Positions 18,624-28,046 of a stretch of 48,775 bases of DNA are shown piece by piece. Under the pieces are notes generated by a model, which was not told the DNA's origin, ran no database searches, and was given only the letters and a program-made list of their open reading frames with translations. The stretch is taken from NCBI GenBank assembly GCA_023412195.1, contig JAEYNZ010000150.1, positions 1 through 48,775 on the forward strand, given 5' to 3'. Origin of the DNA: Bacteroidota bacterium (GTDB taxonomy: Bacteria; Bacteroidota; Bacteroidia; Bacteroidales; Prolixibacteraceae). The position numbers were made by a program, and so were the translations under genes. Numbering within the stretch: position 1 is the first letter of the stretch; each line of letters starts with the position of its first letter.

Positions 18624-18999
18624 GATTTGGTCTTATAATTCCTAAAATAAATTCAGTCATGTTTGCCAGAAAATTTTACCTGGCAAACATTTGTTTCACC
18701 TATCCAATGTACGAATAAACAGATAAAGTACATAATCTAAATTGATGTAATATTCCTGCGCAAGCTTCAGGTAAAGCAGTTGAAGTTAACTTTTTAATCC
18801 TGTATAAATTTCACTAAAAAAACTTCAACTTAATCCCAGGAGGTAAAACTCCGGACCTGACGGAAGCTAATTTAATCTCTCCGGATGCACGATATAATAT
18901 AAAGATTTCCCATAACCACGTCTATAGGTACCCGGTTTTTTGCTATTAGGGCAACGTAATCCTCCTTGTCCGGTATTCTATTAACCTCGTTAGTATCCT
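18624..18999. other. Intergenic region with a perfect hairpin
   Basis: ATGTTTGCCAG (18659-18669) pairs perfectly with CTGGCAAACAT (18680-18690) around a 10-base AT loop. It lies 35 bp upstream of the amidase start. The missing T run argues against a standard terminator; an operator or mRNA leader hairpin is possible. The rest, to 18999, holds no convincing gene or promoter. Confidence 0.5.
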
Positions 19000-19326
19000 T
19001 TAATGTGTTACTGCCTTCAATCCGATTATGGAAGCAATCAGGGTAGTCAGGAAAAAGAGCCTTAAAAAGGTGGCAGGTTCCTTAAACACAACAATTCCAA
19101 TTAATGCAGTTCCCACAGCTCCAATGCCTGTCCACACTGCATAGGCTGTCCCGATGGGTAACGTCTGAGTTGCCTTAACCAACAATCCCATGCTGATGCT
19201 CAGGGAAATAATGAACGCTGTGTACCAAAAGTACATTTCATTTCCGGATGTTAATTTTGCCTTTCCAAGGCAGAATGCAAAGGCTACTTCAAACAGGCCT
19301 GCCACTATTAAAATTACCCAGTTCAT
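19000..19326 (-). CDS. Small multidrug resistance (SMR) family exporter, Gdx/SugE-like
   Basis: A 108-residue membrane protein of four transmembrane helices. I start at 19326 (MNWVILIVAGLFEV) because SMR proteins begin directly with helix 1; an in-frame ATG at 19365 would add 13 residues. The proton- and substrate-binding Glu13 is present (AGLFEV). PIGTAYAVWTGIGAVGTALIG is the signature of helix 3 and fits the Gdx/SugE branch more than EmrE. That branch exports guanidinium and small quaternary ammonium ions in exchange for protons, in the inner membrane as an antiparallel dimer. It lies 64 bp behind the molybdenum hydroxylase gene on the same strand, suggesting co-transcription. No guanidine riboswitch was recognised upstream. 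Confidence 0.88.
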   Translation of the reverse strand: MNWVILIVAGLFEVAFAFCLGKAKLTSGNEMYFWYTAFIISLSISMGLLVKATQTLPIGTAYAVWTGIGAVGTALIGIVVFKEPATFLRLFFLTTLIASIIGLKAVTH

Positions 19327-19390
19327 AAATTTATCGGTAAGATTTAAGATATCAAACGACAACATGAAAAGCAGAAGACCACCGCTTCCA

Positions 19391-21514
19391 TCACTTCCTG
19401 CCCTCCTTCATCGCGGTCAGTATCCGTTCAGGGGTCATCGGTAAAGTAACTAAACGTGCACCCACAGCATCATAAATGGCATTTGCAAGCGCTGCACCAA
19501 TGGTAGTGATGGCCGGCTCACCACAGCCCTGGGGTGGCAAGCCTGGATTATCGACCAGAACGACTTCCATTTCCGGAACATCCGAAAACCTCGTTATCGG
19601 GTAGGAACTGAAGTTCCTTGTGTGAATGGTCCCGCCGCTGAACTGAACTTCCTCAGACAAGGCGGCACCAAGCCCCATTAAAATTCCGCTTTCAATCTGC
19701 AGTTTTGCACCCTGGGGATTGATGATCTCTCCCATATCCTGGGCGCAGACCACCCGTTGCACTTTAACATTTCCCTCCGTGACTGAAATCTGTGCAATCG
19801 TGGCAACATATGTATTGAGGTAATTCGTACAGGAAATACCATAACCTCTTCCTGTGGGACCTTTTTCAAATGGATGGCCGAACTGTTCAGCAGCAGCGGA
19901 AAGTACCCGTACCATGCGTTCATCTGTAAGATTCTTCATCCGGAACGACAGGGAATCCATTCCTGCTGCATGTGCCAGAATATCGGCATGCGACTCCATG
20001 GCAAAAACATTCGTATTGCTTCCCGGCCCGCGCCAGGCCCCTGTCCCAAATGGATGTACCCTGGACGCACTGTGATTTCTTACAAGAAAATGCGGAATGT
20101 TATAAATGGGTTCTGAGCTCCGGGTGCCTGCAAACAGAATGTTGCACTCCCAGAAAGTTATCCGGCCTTCTGCATCCAGTCCGGATTCAAGCTGAACCAC
20201 TGCCGCCGGACGAAAATTATCGTAAAAAAATTCCTCCTCCCGCGTCCAGGCGAGCTGAACAGGGTGACCGGTGATCTTTGACAACCTGACTGCTTCACTG
20301 ATCTGGTGGCCTGACTTCTTACCTCCAAACCCCCCTCCTACAAATGGAGTGATCACATGAACCTGCTCTTCAGGAATGCCCAAAGTATCGGCTGCAGTCC
20401 GGCGTACCTGGAAAGGAGCCTGGGTCGATGCCCATACCACGGTTTGACTATCTTCAACATGTGCCAGAACTGAATATGGTTCCATAGGCGCATGGGCGAC
20501 ATAATGATTGTAAAACTCCGTTTTGATTGTTTGTACCGATGCTTTATGCCCTTCTGCAAGCTTTCCGCCCTGAACATATACCTGGTCACCGGCTCCTGCT
20601 TCCTTCAGATAGGTAAAAAGTGATCGATTATCAACTACAGGTTCCGGCACATCCCATTTTACAGAAACCAGGGCCAGTGCCCTTTCAGCCTGCTCCGGAT
20701 TTTCATGCAACACAGCAACCAGGTCTTTTTCATGCACCACAACTATTCCCGAAACAGTTCTGGCAGGCGACACATCAACAGAAACCATCCTGGCATCATG
20801 AGATGGCGGACGCAATACTTTTGCATACAACATTCCGGGAAGAACAATATCGGAAGTATATTTTGCCTCGCCGGTAACTTTTATTCTGGCATCCATTCGA
20901 TGAATGGCTTTACCCGAAACTTTATGTTCAGAAACCGGTTTTATGGAGACATCAGAAATATTCCTGACAATCTGCTTCCCCTTAATCAGGCTGGCATAGC
21001 TTACTTTTTTCGATGGATTTTGCCTGTCACTGACAATACCATCTTTAACCACCAGACGTTCAGCAGCAGCATCCAGATGCTCTGAAGCCATCTGCAGCAA
21101 AACTGCGCGGGCTTCAGCTCCGGCCCGCCTGAGAGGCGGTCCGTAATATTTGGTACTTCGTGAACCTGTAGTACCGCTGTCCCAGGGGCAAAGCATTGTA
21201 TCACCCATAATCATATCAATGGAATTGAGCGAAACATCCAGTTCTTCAGCCATCATTTGTGCCATGGAAGTAATGATGCCCTGACCCATTTCAATTTTAC
21301 TGCAAAATACAGCTACCCGTCCGTCGTCACCAATTTTCAGGTAAGCATTCAGGTCATCGGGATATCCACTACTTCGCGGCTGTGCAACAACGGCATCGAA
21401 TGCACCTGGAATCAGGCAGATAAAAATTCCGCTGCCTGTAATCCTCAGAAAGTTGCGACGTGAAACTTCGGGAACGGAGTTATCCAGGTTATCGGGTAAT
21501 TGTCCTTCTTTCAT
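19391..21514 (-). CDS. Tat-exported xanthine dehydrogenase-family molybdopterin subunit (IorB-like)
   Basis: A 707-residue protein. It begins with a twin-arginine signal (SRRNFLRITGSG, residues about 19-30), so it is folded in the cytosol and exported. The body is the large molybdenum subunit of the xanthine oxidase family: KIEMGQGIITSMAQMMAEEL, FVGGGFGGKKSGHQ, GTGAWRGPGSNTN, and the C-terminal QGCGEPAITTIGAALANAI with the catalytic glutamate in GCGE. This matches the beta subunit of isoquinoline 1-oxidoreductase-type enzymes, which hydroxylate N-heterocycles or aldehydes. Its usual small 2Fe-2S partner gene is not adjacent on either side, so it must be encoded elsewhere or absent. An SMR exporter gene follows on the same strand. 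Confidence 0.92.
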   Translation of the reverse strand: MKEGQLPDNLDNSVPEVSRRNFLRITGSGIFICLIPGAFDAVVAQPRSSGYPDDLNAYLKIGDDGRVAVFCSKIEMGQGIITSMAQMMAEELDVSLNSIDMIMGDTMLCPWDSGTTGSRSTKYYGPPLRRAGAEARAVLLQMASEHLDAAAERLVVKDGIVSDRQNPSKKVSYASLIKGKQIVRNISDVSIKPVSEHKVSGKAIHRMDARIKVTGEAKYTSDIVLPGMLYAKVLRPPSHDARMVSVDVSPARTVSGIVVVHEKDLVAVLHENPEQAERALALVSVKWDVPEPVVDNRSLFTYLKEAGAGDQVYVQGGKLAEGHKASVQTIKTEFYNHYVAHAPMEPYSVLAHVEDSQTVVWASTQAPFQVRRTAADTLGIPEEQVHVITPFVGGGFGGKKSGHQISEAVRLSKITGHPVQLAWTREEEFFYDNFRPAAVVQLESGLDAEGRITFWECNILFAGTRSSEPIYNIPHFLVRNHSASRVHPFGTGAWRGPGSNTNVFAMESHADILAHAAGMDSLSFRMKNLTDERMVRVLSAAAEQFGHPFEKGPTGRGYGISCTNYLNTYVATIAQISVTEGNVKVQRVVCAQDMGEIINPQGAKLQIESGILMGLGAALSEEVQFSGGTIHTRNFSSYPITRFSDVPEMEVVLVDNPGLPPQGCGEPAITTIGAALANAIYDAVGARLVTLPMTPERILTAMKEGRK

Positions 21515-21989
21515 ATGTGGTTTTTCTTTTTTTTCTTACGAAAGATAGCCAAAAATAAAAAACCAACAATATTCAACAGGCAGGTATTATACCCTTCTTC
21601 TTCTGGAAGACAGTCAGTTTTAGCAGAACTAAAATCCTGATAATCTTTTGTTTTCACTTTCAATCAGACAAATTTTGTGGCTTATGACCTTCCCAACCTT
21701 TAACCAGCTCGCGGAGAGAAAAAAGAATCTCTGTGCAGTATCCTGCCAGACAAGGCAGTCCCAAAGTCGCCCCTCGGTGGATTTTGGGGGTCGTGTTTCA
21801 GCACATGGTATTTCATTTCTAATATTTTTTTCATCGGGTTCTATTATTTATTACAGAGTTACTTGTGTTTCAACATCTTGTGTCTTGTATTCTGCTTCGG
21901 GTTATATAACCCGATACTTAGTGCTGTGTCTGATTTTTTATTATTTTCATCAGTTAATATTACATAGTCAAATAATTTAAAAGGAACCT
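21515..21989. promoter_or_regulatory. Divergent intergenic region between two Tat-exported oxidoreductases
   Basis: On the minus strand TATTTTTG (21550-21557) fits TAnnTTTG and lies about 36 bp before the hydroxylase start; a TTG at 21573-21575 is spaced a little too closely. On the plus strand a TATTTTC-like box lies some 40 bp before 21990, and AAAGGA is a weak ribosome-binding site. The middle (about 21740-21795) has a G/C-rich patch including CCCCTCGGTGGATTTTGGGG, which looks like a remnant of a dispersed intergenic repeat. No gene is seen. Confidence 0.4.
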
Positions 21990-23333
21990 ATGAAACCTGC
22001 AACAACCACCAGGCGGAAATTTATCCAAACAACAGCTGTAGCTGCCCTTGCAGCACCTTTAATAATAAGCTCATGCTCTGAAAATGAAATCCTGAACCAT
22101 GCCTGCATCGGAGTGGGTGGAATGATGGGGATGGGCGACCTGAACAACTTCCTGAGTCATCCCCGGGTCAGGATCGTCGCCATTTGTGATGTGGACGAAA
22201 ACATGCTGGTAAAGGCATCGGAAATAGTGCCTGAAGCCCGCAGATACACCGACTGGCGCGATATGCTGGAAAAAGAAGCTGGCAATATCCAGTCTGTTAA
22301 TGTAACAGTTCCCGATCACAACCATTATATCATAGCCTCGAATGCCATACAACGTGGAATCCATGTTTACTGTCAGAAACCCATGTGCCATGATGTTGCC
22401 GAAGTCAGGGAGCTTACAAAGGCTGCCCATGAGAAGGGTGTCACAACACAGTTGGGGACGCAATATGCCTCATCCGACAACGACAGAAAGGCTGTTCAGC
22501 TGATCAGGGAAGGTGCGGTGGGTAAAATACGCCATGCATACCTTTGCTCCAACAGGCCCGGGGCCGAAAGGTACCGCCTGGATGGCCCCCGCCCGGCTTC
22601 GGGTGAAGCAGTCCCTGCAGGTCTGAACTGGGATGTATGGCTAGGAACTGCCCCCTTCAGGGAATATGCCCCTGATATTTATCATCCCGTAAACTGGCGA
22701 TCATGGCTCGATTTCGGCACAGGATGGTCGGGCGACATAGGATGCCACATTTTCAACCCGGTATGGATGGGTCTTGGATTAAAAGCTCCTATTGATGTTA
22801 AGGCTGAAGTGCAGGAATCGTGGAAAAATTCACCTGAAAGAAGGGCCGACACTTGGCCCCAGGCAAACCATATCACCTGGACATTTCCCGGCACTGATCT
22901 TACCGAATCTGATAAACTTACAGTGGAATGGTTCGATGGCAATATGTTCCCTCCAAAAGAAATAATGAGCATGTTTCCCGGCGACCCATACCCTCCCGAA
23001 TCGGCTATGCTAGTCGGCACAAAGGGGGCATTGCTATACGGGCATGGAAACGATACGGTTCTTCTGCCGCATAGTGAATTCAGGAATTACAGGATGCCTA
23101 AATTGCAACCACGAAACCACTACCATAATTTTGTGGACTGCTGTTTAAGCGGTAAGGAACCTGAATCACCGTTTTCCGTTACCGGACCCATGACCGAAGC
23201 CATCCTGCTCGGCACGGTTGCCGCACGTGTACCCGATACACTTCTGCAATGGGATCCGGAAAATATGAAGATCCCAAACAATCCTGAAGTTGAAAAACTG
23301 TTGCGCCGGCAGTACAGGGAAGGGTGGGCGTAG
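21990..23333 (+). CDS. Tat-exported Gfo/Idh/MocA family oxidoreductase
   Basis: A 447-residue protein with twin-arginine signal (TTRRKFIQTTAVAAL, residues 5-19) and a possible lipobox (IISSC, Cys29). The N-terminal Rossmann fold shows GVGGMMGMGDLNNF and VRIVAICDVDENML. The conserved EKP-type catalytic motif appears as CQKPMCHDV, and THLGT-like TQLGTQYASSDNDRKA follows. The C-terminal half is the bacterial-type extension with DIGCHIFNPVWMGLG and trailing NHYHNFVDCCLSGK. Family members oxidise or reduce sugars and sugar acids, or act as NAD-dependent glycosidases. Exported members carry their cofactor with them. It is single-gene and divergent from the molybdenum hydroxylase. Confidence 0.93.
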   Translation: MKPATTTRRKFIQTTAVAALAAPLIISSCSENEILNHACIGVGGMMGMGDLNNFLSHPRVRIVAICDVDENMLVKASEIVPEARRYTDWRDMLEKEAGNIQSVNVTVPDHNHYIIASNAIQRGIHVYCQKPMCHDVAEVRELTKAAHEKGVTTQLGTQYASSDNDRKAVQLIREGAVGKIRHAYLCSNRPGAERYRLDGPRPASGEAVPAGLNWDVWLGTAPFREYAPDIYHPVNWRSWLDFGTGWSGDIGCHIFNPVWMGLGLKAPIDVKAEVQESWKNSPERRADTWPQANHITWTFPGTDLTESDKLTVEWFDGNMFPPKEIMSMFPGDPYPPESAMLVGTKGALLYGHGNDTVLLPHSEFRNYRMPKLQPRNHYHNFVDCCLSGKEPESPFSVTGPMTEAILLGTVAARVPDTLLQWDPENMKIPNNPEVEKLLRRQYREGWA

Positions 23334-23556
23334 CGCAGTGGGCCTTTAGAGCTAAGAGCACAGCGCATAGAGAGAGAAGAACGACTGATATTCGTTCATG
23401 TCACATCCGTCTCAAATGATCCACAAGTCCCGAAACTCAGGGAATAAAGAGTCAAACAGCAATCCTCTTGCTTAAGATGCAGTGCAGCGTAATATTTGTA
23501 ACAATGAATTATGCCACCGAAACCTTACTATCTGCAAGCCAGGTCTTCTGAAGCTT

Positions 23557-24438
23557 TCATCTTGAAGCATGAAGGTCTTTAAGGCTCAGCAACCTTTCCT
23601 GTTCCAGTCCCTTCCTGTGTTTATGAAGAAGATTCGCAATGTATACGAGCTTAGGGTAGTTTTGAAAGTCGATGTTCTTCAGCAAATGAATCTGGCTGTC
23701 ATACAGGCTTTCCTGACCATACTGCTCAAGAAGCTGTTCTAATTCTGGAGGTATAAAAAAATCACACCTCAATGAAGATAAATTTGATAAATATTCCCTG
23801 ATATAAATACTCAACCCGGCCGGATCAAAATCACCAAAGTGAAGGTAATTGTTGGAAACCGACTGAAGCCAGCGATTCGGGCTGTTGCTCATATACCGCA
23901 TTATAATAACCAGCTCTTTTTGCTCAAAAAGATGAACCAGCTTATCAAATTTTACAAAACATTCGGGATTTTCTACACCAACAATTAATGTAGTGTCAGA
24001 TATATTCAATTTCTCTGGATGATGAATAAACATATCAACACCGGGTGGCAATGGTTTTACGGCTTCCCCTGAAATTACAATTTCAGAATGAAACGCTTTA
24101 ATAAAAAACCCCTGCAAACTATTTCCCCGAAATGTTTTGGTCGATTTGGAGGCACCCAGAGAACTTTCTCCGTCTGAGCCACCAATTTCGAACTGATGGA
24201 TATATCCGGTTAAAGACAATATATCCTGTTGTACCCTGAGGTAATTATCCAAAACACCGGAATCAGGACAAAAATAAACAACCCTACGGTTACCATTCGG
24301 AAGCTTTTGAATTATACCATCATCACAAAATCGTTTAAGCAGGTTTTTGTTTTTAATATCGCTCTGAGACAAGCGTTCGCCTTTTTGCAAACGGAGAAGG
24401 CTGCGGACAAATGACAATGGCAAAGTTTTAGAGCTCAT
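23557..24438 (-). CDS. jetD: JetD-like Toprim nuclease subunit of a Wadjet system
   Basis: A 293-residue protein. The C-terminal half is Toprim-like: the catalytic glutamate is in LIVGVENPECF (Glu156), followed by the metal-binding HFGDFDPAGLSIY (Asp203, Asp205). This pattern is shared by JetD/MksG and the topoisomerase VI A subunit. Residues 1 to about 60 look like a winged helix (LSQSDIKNKNLLKRFCDDGII). In Wadjet, JetD is the endonuclease that cuts the DNA extruded by JetABC. At 293 residues it is shorter than the JetD proteins I know of (about 380-400), so the arm domain seems reduced. The start overlaps the end of jetC by 11 bp. It is the last gene of the operon. Confidence 0.82.
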   Translation of the reverse strand: MSSKTLPLSFVRSLLRLQKGERLSQSDIKNKNLLKRFCDDGIIQKLPNGNRRVVYFCPDSGVLDNYLRVQQDILSLTGYIHQFEIGGSDGESSLGASKSTKTFRGNSLQGFFIKAFHSEIVISGEAVKPLPPGVDMFIHHPEKLNISDTTLIVGVENPECFVKFDKLVHLFEQKELVIIMRYMSNSPNRWLQSVSNNYLHFGDFDPAGLSIYIREYLSNLSSLRCDFFIPPELEQLLEQYGQESLYDSQIHLLKNIDFQNYPKLVYIANLLHKHRKGLEQERLLSLKDLHASR

Positions 24439-27400
24439 GACTGATTAATCTTACGATCCCCGTTTTATTTGATTTTAAATTCTTCCTGAACATGTAAATA
24501 TGCCTGTAATCCTGCTCATTATGAGAATTAGGCGAACCATTGATCAGTCTGATGTTACGTTCACCGGCAAAAGATATCAGGCCTGTAACATTGCTGTCAT
24601 GAAGAATTCCAACCTCATCTATCAGACAATGTAAAATGGCATCCGTCTTCGATTTCAACCCGCTGTTTTTAAATATAGACAACAGATTTATATATATCAT
24701 TGACTTTACCAGCACATCTGTACCATTTGAACCAACATTTGCGAGCCGGCTTACCCAGTTCGTGTCGTTCTCATTTTCGCGGATCCTGAATTCCAGTTCG
24801 AAAGCATCCTCAAGTTTAAGGGTACTGGCTTTTGCTATACCAATATGCAGCAATAAATTTTCGAGAAGCTTTACTGCTTCATCATTCTTACCGCCTGTGC
24901 TTCCCTGGTTGAACAAATTGATCTCTCCATAATTCAAATTTGTTTCCGAATGAAAATTCCTGATTTTTCGTAACAGCTGGATGATCTTATTTGTACTGTC
25001 CTGAAGCCTCATCTCAATGCTCTTCACCACACCCACGAAATTCGACTTCCTGAAATCTGCATTAATCCTCTGCACGACTTTCAGCACATCATCCTCCTTT
25101 TGAAGCAGCTCATTGGTTTCATTCACAATGTTCATCAAAACCATGGCGTACTTCCGTGTAACTTCCGTTTTAAAATCAATGATCTTTTGCTGCCCTACAA
25201 ACTCTCTTAAGTTTTCGGCAAATGCACGGTACTGCAAATCACCCATAATTCCAGTTTGAAATCCCAGGCAGTTATCCTGACTGAAATATCCAAGAAATTC
25301 GGTGACCTTACCAGCGAAAATCTTCATATTATTCAGATAAACGAGAGCCAGATCCTGCAGCCGGCCAATGTTTTCATCACACATCCAGTTATCGGCTTTA
25401 TCATGGTGCATGATAAAATGCTGAAGCTCATCAAATAATTGGCTTTTACTAAACCTTTCAAAACTTTCTGTTTCATGCAGCAGCAATTCAAGCACATGTT
25501 CCAGCTCATTTCTTTTGCCAAGCATTTCTTCCAGTTCGGCCTGCTCCCTGTGAATCCGGTTTTGGTGAAGTTGCCGCAAATGTTCCAGTTCCCCTTCATG
25601 ATTTTTCCTGTCCCGGCGAAAATCATCCAGCCTGTTTATGTAATCCTCACAATCCTTCCTGTATTCAATTACCAGTGGATAATTATTTGCGATTTCAGTC
25701 AACCTGAGGGTAACCATTCTCTGTTCCCCTTCCAGCCGTTGTATTTCGTCCATATTGATTCCTTTAGCCTGTAGAAGTGAATGGCGTTGCTGCTCCAGCT
25801 CTTTAATCCCGCTTTTATACTGATCTGTAAAAGACTTTTTCATTTTTTCTGCCTCTTTATCCAGTTCTGTCAGCTGAAGTGATATTTTCCTCCGCTGTGC
25901 CTGCCAGGAGGTTTCAAGTTCACGGATGCTTTTGTTGTGCCGCTGCCTGATATTTTCTACATAAGCATCCACCTCCTTCAATTCCTTATTCAACCTGTTT
26001 CTTTCTTCCTCCTTCTTCCCCAATTCCTCCTGTTTTATCTGGCTTTCCTTATCCTTTAGCTCCTCCAGGGCCACATGACATTTTTCAATATTGATCTCCA
26101 TTTTATTTTTTTGAACTGCCAAATTCAAAATCTCCTGATTCAGCTCCGATATCCTCTTGTTAAACTTTTTCTGAAGCTTGTCTTTTTGCACCTGGATATC
26201 CTGATGGTGCTGTTCTGTAAGTTTATTTAGTTCTGTCAGCAGTTGCCTGTTCAATTCGAGTTTTCTTGCAGTTTCACCTTTTGAAATCTGAACTGAAGAA
26301 AGCGGTGCAAGGTCCAGATAAAGGCCATAAAAATTATCACCTTCCGACAGTGAAGGCTGTAGATCATTATTCAGTAAAATCTCCCTGGATATGACCTTAC
26401 CTACCGTTTGGCCCCAATCTGGTTTATTTTGCTCCAGGTACTCCAGCAGTGAACCGGACAAGGCATTTAATTCGGAATTTTGAATTTCAATTTCCCCTTC
26501 CAGTGCTTTTTTCTTTACCATCAGTACTTCAGTTTCTCTTGATACATTCAATTCAAGAATTTCAAGCTCGTGTACACCCTCTTTTTTTGCACTGTCTCTT
26601 TTTTGTTCTGTAATTTTAGCTGCCGAAATCAGATCTGCCTTAATCCGAATCAGTTCCTGCTGCTTTTGATCCAGTTTATCACGTTCTTCCTTTAGAAGAA
26701 AAGTAGTCTGAACGTTTTTAACCTGGTAATCAATTTCCATCAGTTTTTTTTCTGTAATGTCCTTCTCCTTTTTTTGTTCTTCAAATTTGTTTTGAAAATC
26801 ATCATTTAACTTTTCCTTGCTGATGTAGAAAACAGAATCCAGATTACCGGCCTCGTGTTGAAACTTTTCCTTTTTAATTGCTGCTGAGCGATCAATTTCA
26901 AGAAGATGCTTCTGATGTTGAATCTCCAGCCGTTCTTTGTTGATCTTGTATTGGTTTTCAGCATCTTTTAGTTCTGAAGTCAGTAATTCCAACTGTGCCC
27001 TGATCTGCGACCGTGTAGCTTCATACTCCTTTTTCCTTTCCGATTCATCAATAATTTTTTGAATATCCTTCTGATTATAATCTCTTATTAACTGATTGGC
27101 TTTAGAAATATCTCTTCTTACGACGGATAACTTATCTTGTATTCGTCTCTGTCCTGTAGCAAAATCTTCAATAAGCCGGTTGATTTTTTCTTTCTGTACT
27201 GATAAATTCTCATTTATAATCAGCAGTTGCTCACTGAATTCGTGCTCCTTTTCTTTGGCGAAATTGTATGAAGCTCCTGTTTTCCATGCCAGCTCCTTTT
27301 TTTCTTCCTCCATCTTAAGGATCCGTTCATAAATCGCAACAATGTTCTGTGCCTTTTTCTCATGCACCAGGTATTCCGAAACATCACGGTAATCATTACG

Positions 27401-28042
27401 GGCAGTCTCAATATGATGCCGGTTGGCTTCAAGATTGATTTCAAATGGATCATCACTGAGCGAATTGATGATTGTAGTTTTGATGAAACCACCGTCAAGC
27501 GAAGAATTCAAAAATATATTCGAAATGGTTCTTGGTATATTCTGATATGCCGGATTCTGAAGAAGGTGAAACCGGTTTAGTGCCTTGTTGGCCCCATAAA
27601 TAATGTCACGGTATTCTGTAAAATTATAAATTGGACGATGTACCTTAAAACCTTTTTGATTGGCTTGTTCTATTACCTGGTGTTCAGCACGGGCACACTG
27701 CCCATCGAGAAACATATCACGGATGTAATGCCCATCTAGAAACCGGAAACATAACCGGTTTTGCTTTTTGTAAAGCCAAACACAGAAGTTTCTGACTCCC
27801 TGGCTTACTTCATAAACGACGTAGGAATCGGCATATGGAAAATAATAGTCACTGAACGGAGACTTTTCTTTAGAAATCCCAAGTTTCCTTGCATCCGCAT
27901 TATAAAAAAACAAAATAGCCCTAAGAATGGTGCTTTTACCTGTTCCCTGGGTGCCTACAAAATGGACATTGCCATCAAGATGAAGCTCATAATAATCAAC
28001 TGTTGCACTGTTGATGAGAATAATCTGGCTTAATGCATTCAT
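24428..28042 (-). CDS. jetC: JetC-like SMC ATPase of a Wadjet system
   Basis: A 1204-residue SMC/MukB-type ATPase. The N-terminal head has Walker A GTQGTGKST (residues 30-38). A very long Glu/Lys/Gln-rich coiled coil spans about 230-870 with a hinge-like interruption near 500-560. The C-terminal head has GSNGTDVLVKSM (1104-1115) where ABC ATPases carry the LSGGQ signature, and Walker B ILHCLIDEVG (Asp1142, Glu1143). The GSNGT form and length recall the DUF3584-type group rather than MukB. It should form the loop-extruding motor with JetA and JetB. It starts 4 bp after jetB and overlaps jetD by 11 bp. Confidence 0.88.
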   Translation of the reverse strand: MNALSQIILINSATVDYYELHLDGNVHFVGTQGTGKSTILRAILFFYNADARKLGISKEKSPFSDYYFPYADSYVVYEVSQGVRNFCVWLYKKQNRLCFRFLDGHYIRDMFLDGQCARAEHQVIEQANQKGFKVHRPIYNFTEYRDIIYGANKALNRFHLLQNPAYQNIPRTISNIFLNSSLDGGFIKTTIINSLSDDPFEINLEANRHHIETARNDYRDVSEYLVHEKKAQNIVAIYERILKMEEEKKELAWKTGASYNFAKEKEHEFSEQLLIINENLSVQKEKINRLIEDFATGQRRIQDKLSVVRRDISKANQLIRDYNQKDIQKIIDESERKKEYEATRSQIRAQLELLTSELKDAENQYKINKERLEIQHQKHLLEIDRSAAIKKEKFQHEAGNLDSVFYISKEKLNDDFQNKFEEQKKEKDITEKKLMEIDYQVKNVQTTFLLKEERDKLDQKQQELIRIKADLISAAKITEQKRDSAKKEGVHELEILELNVSRETEVLMVKKKALEGEIEIQNSELNALSGSLLEYLEQNKPDWGQTVGKVISREILLNNDLQPSLSEGDNFYGLYLDLAPLSSVQISKGETARKLELNRQLLTELNKLTEQHHQDIQVQKDKLQKKFNKRISELNQEILNLAVQKNKMEINIEKCHVALEELKDKESQIKQEELGKKEEERNRLNKELKEVDAYVENIRQRHNKSIRELETSWQAQRRKISLQLTELDKEAEKMKKSFTDQYKSGIKELEQQRHSLLQAKGINMDEIQRLEGEQRMVTLRLTEIANNYPLVIEYRKDCEDYINRLDDFRRDRKNHEGELEHLRQLHQNRIHREQAELEEMLGKRNELEHVLELLLHETESFERFSKSQLFDELQHFIMHHDKADNWMCDENIGRLQDLALVYLNNMKIFAGKVTEFLGYFSQDNCLGFQTGIMGDLQYRAFAENLREFVGQQKIIDFKTEVTRKYAMVLMNIVNETNELLQKEDDVLKVVQRINADFRKSNFVGVVKSIEMRLQDSTNKIIQLLRKIRNFHSETNLNYGEINLFNQGSTGGKNDEAVKLLENLLLHIGIAKASTLKLEDAFELEFRIRENENDTNWVSRLANVGSNGTDVLVKSMIYINLLSIFKNSGLKSKTDAILHCLIDEVGILHDSNVTGLISFAGERNIRLINGSPNSHNEQDYRHIYMFRKNLKSNKTGIVRLISHEL

Positions 28043-28046
28043 ATAA

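Noticed and set aside
21515..21989. Guanidine (ykkC) riboswitch controlling the hydroxylase-SMR genes
   Set aside because: Looked for because of the Gdx-like exporter, but none of the conserved core of that riboswitch is recognisable here.
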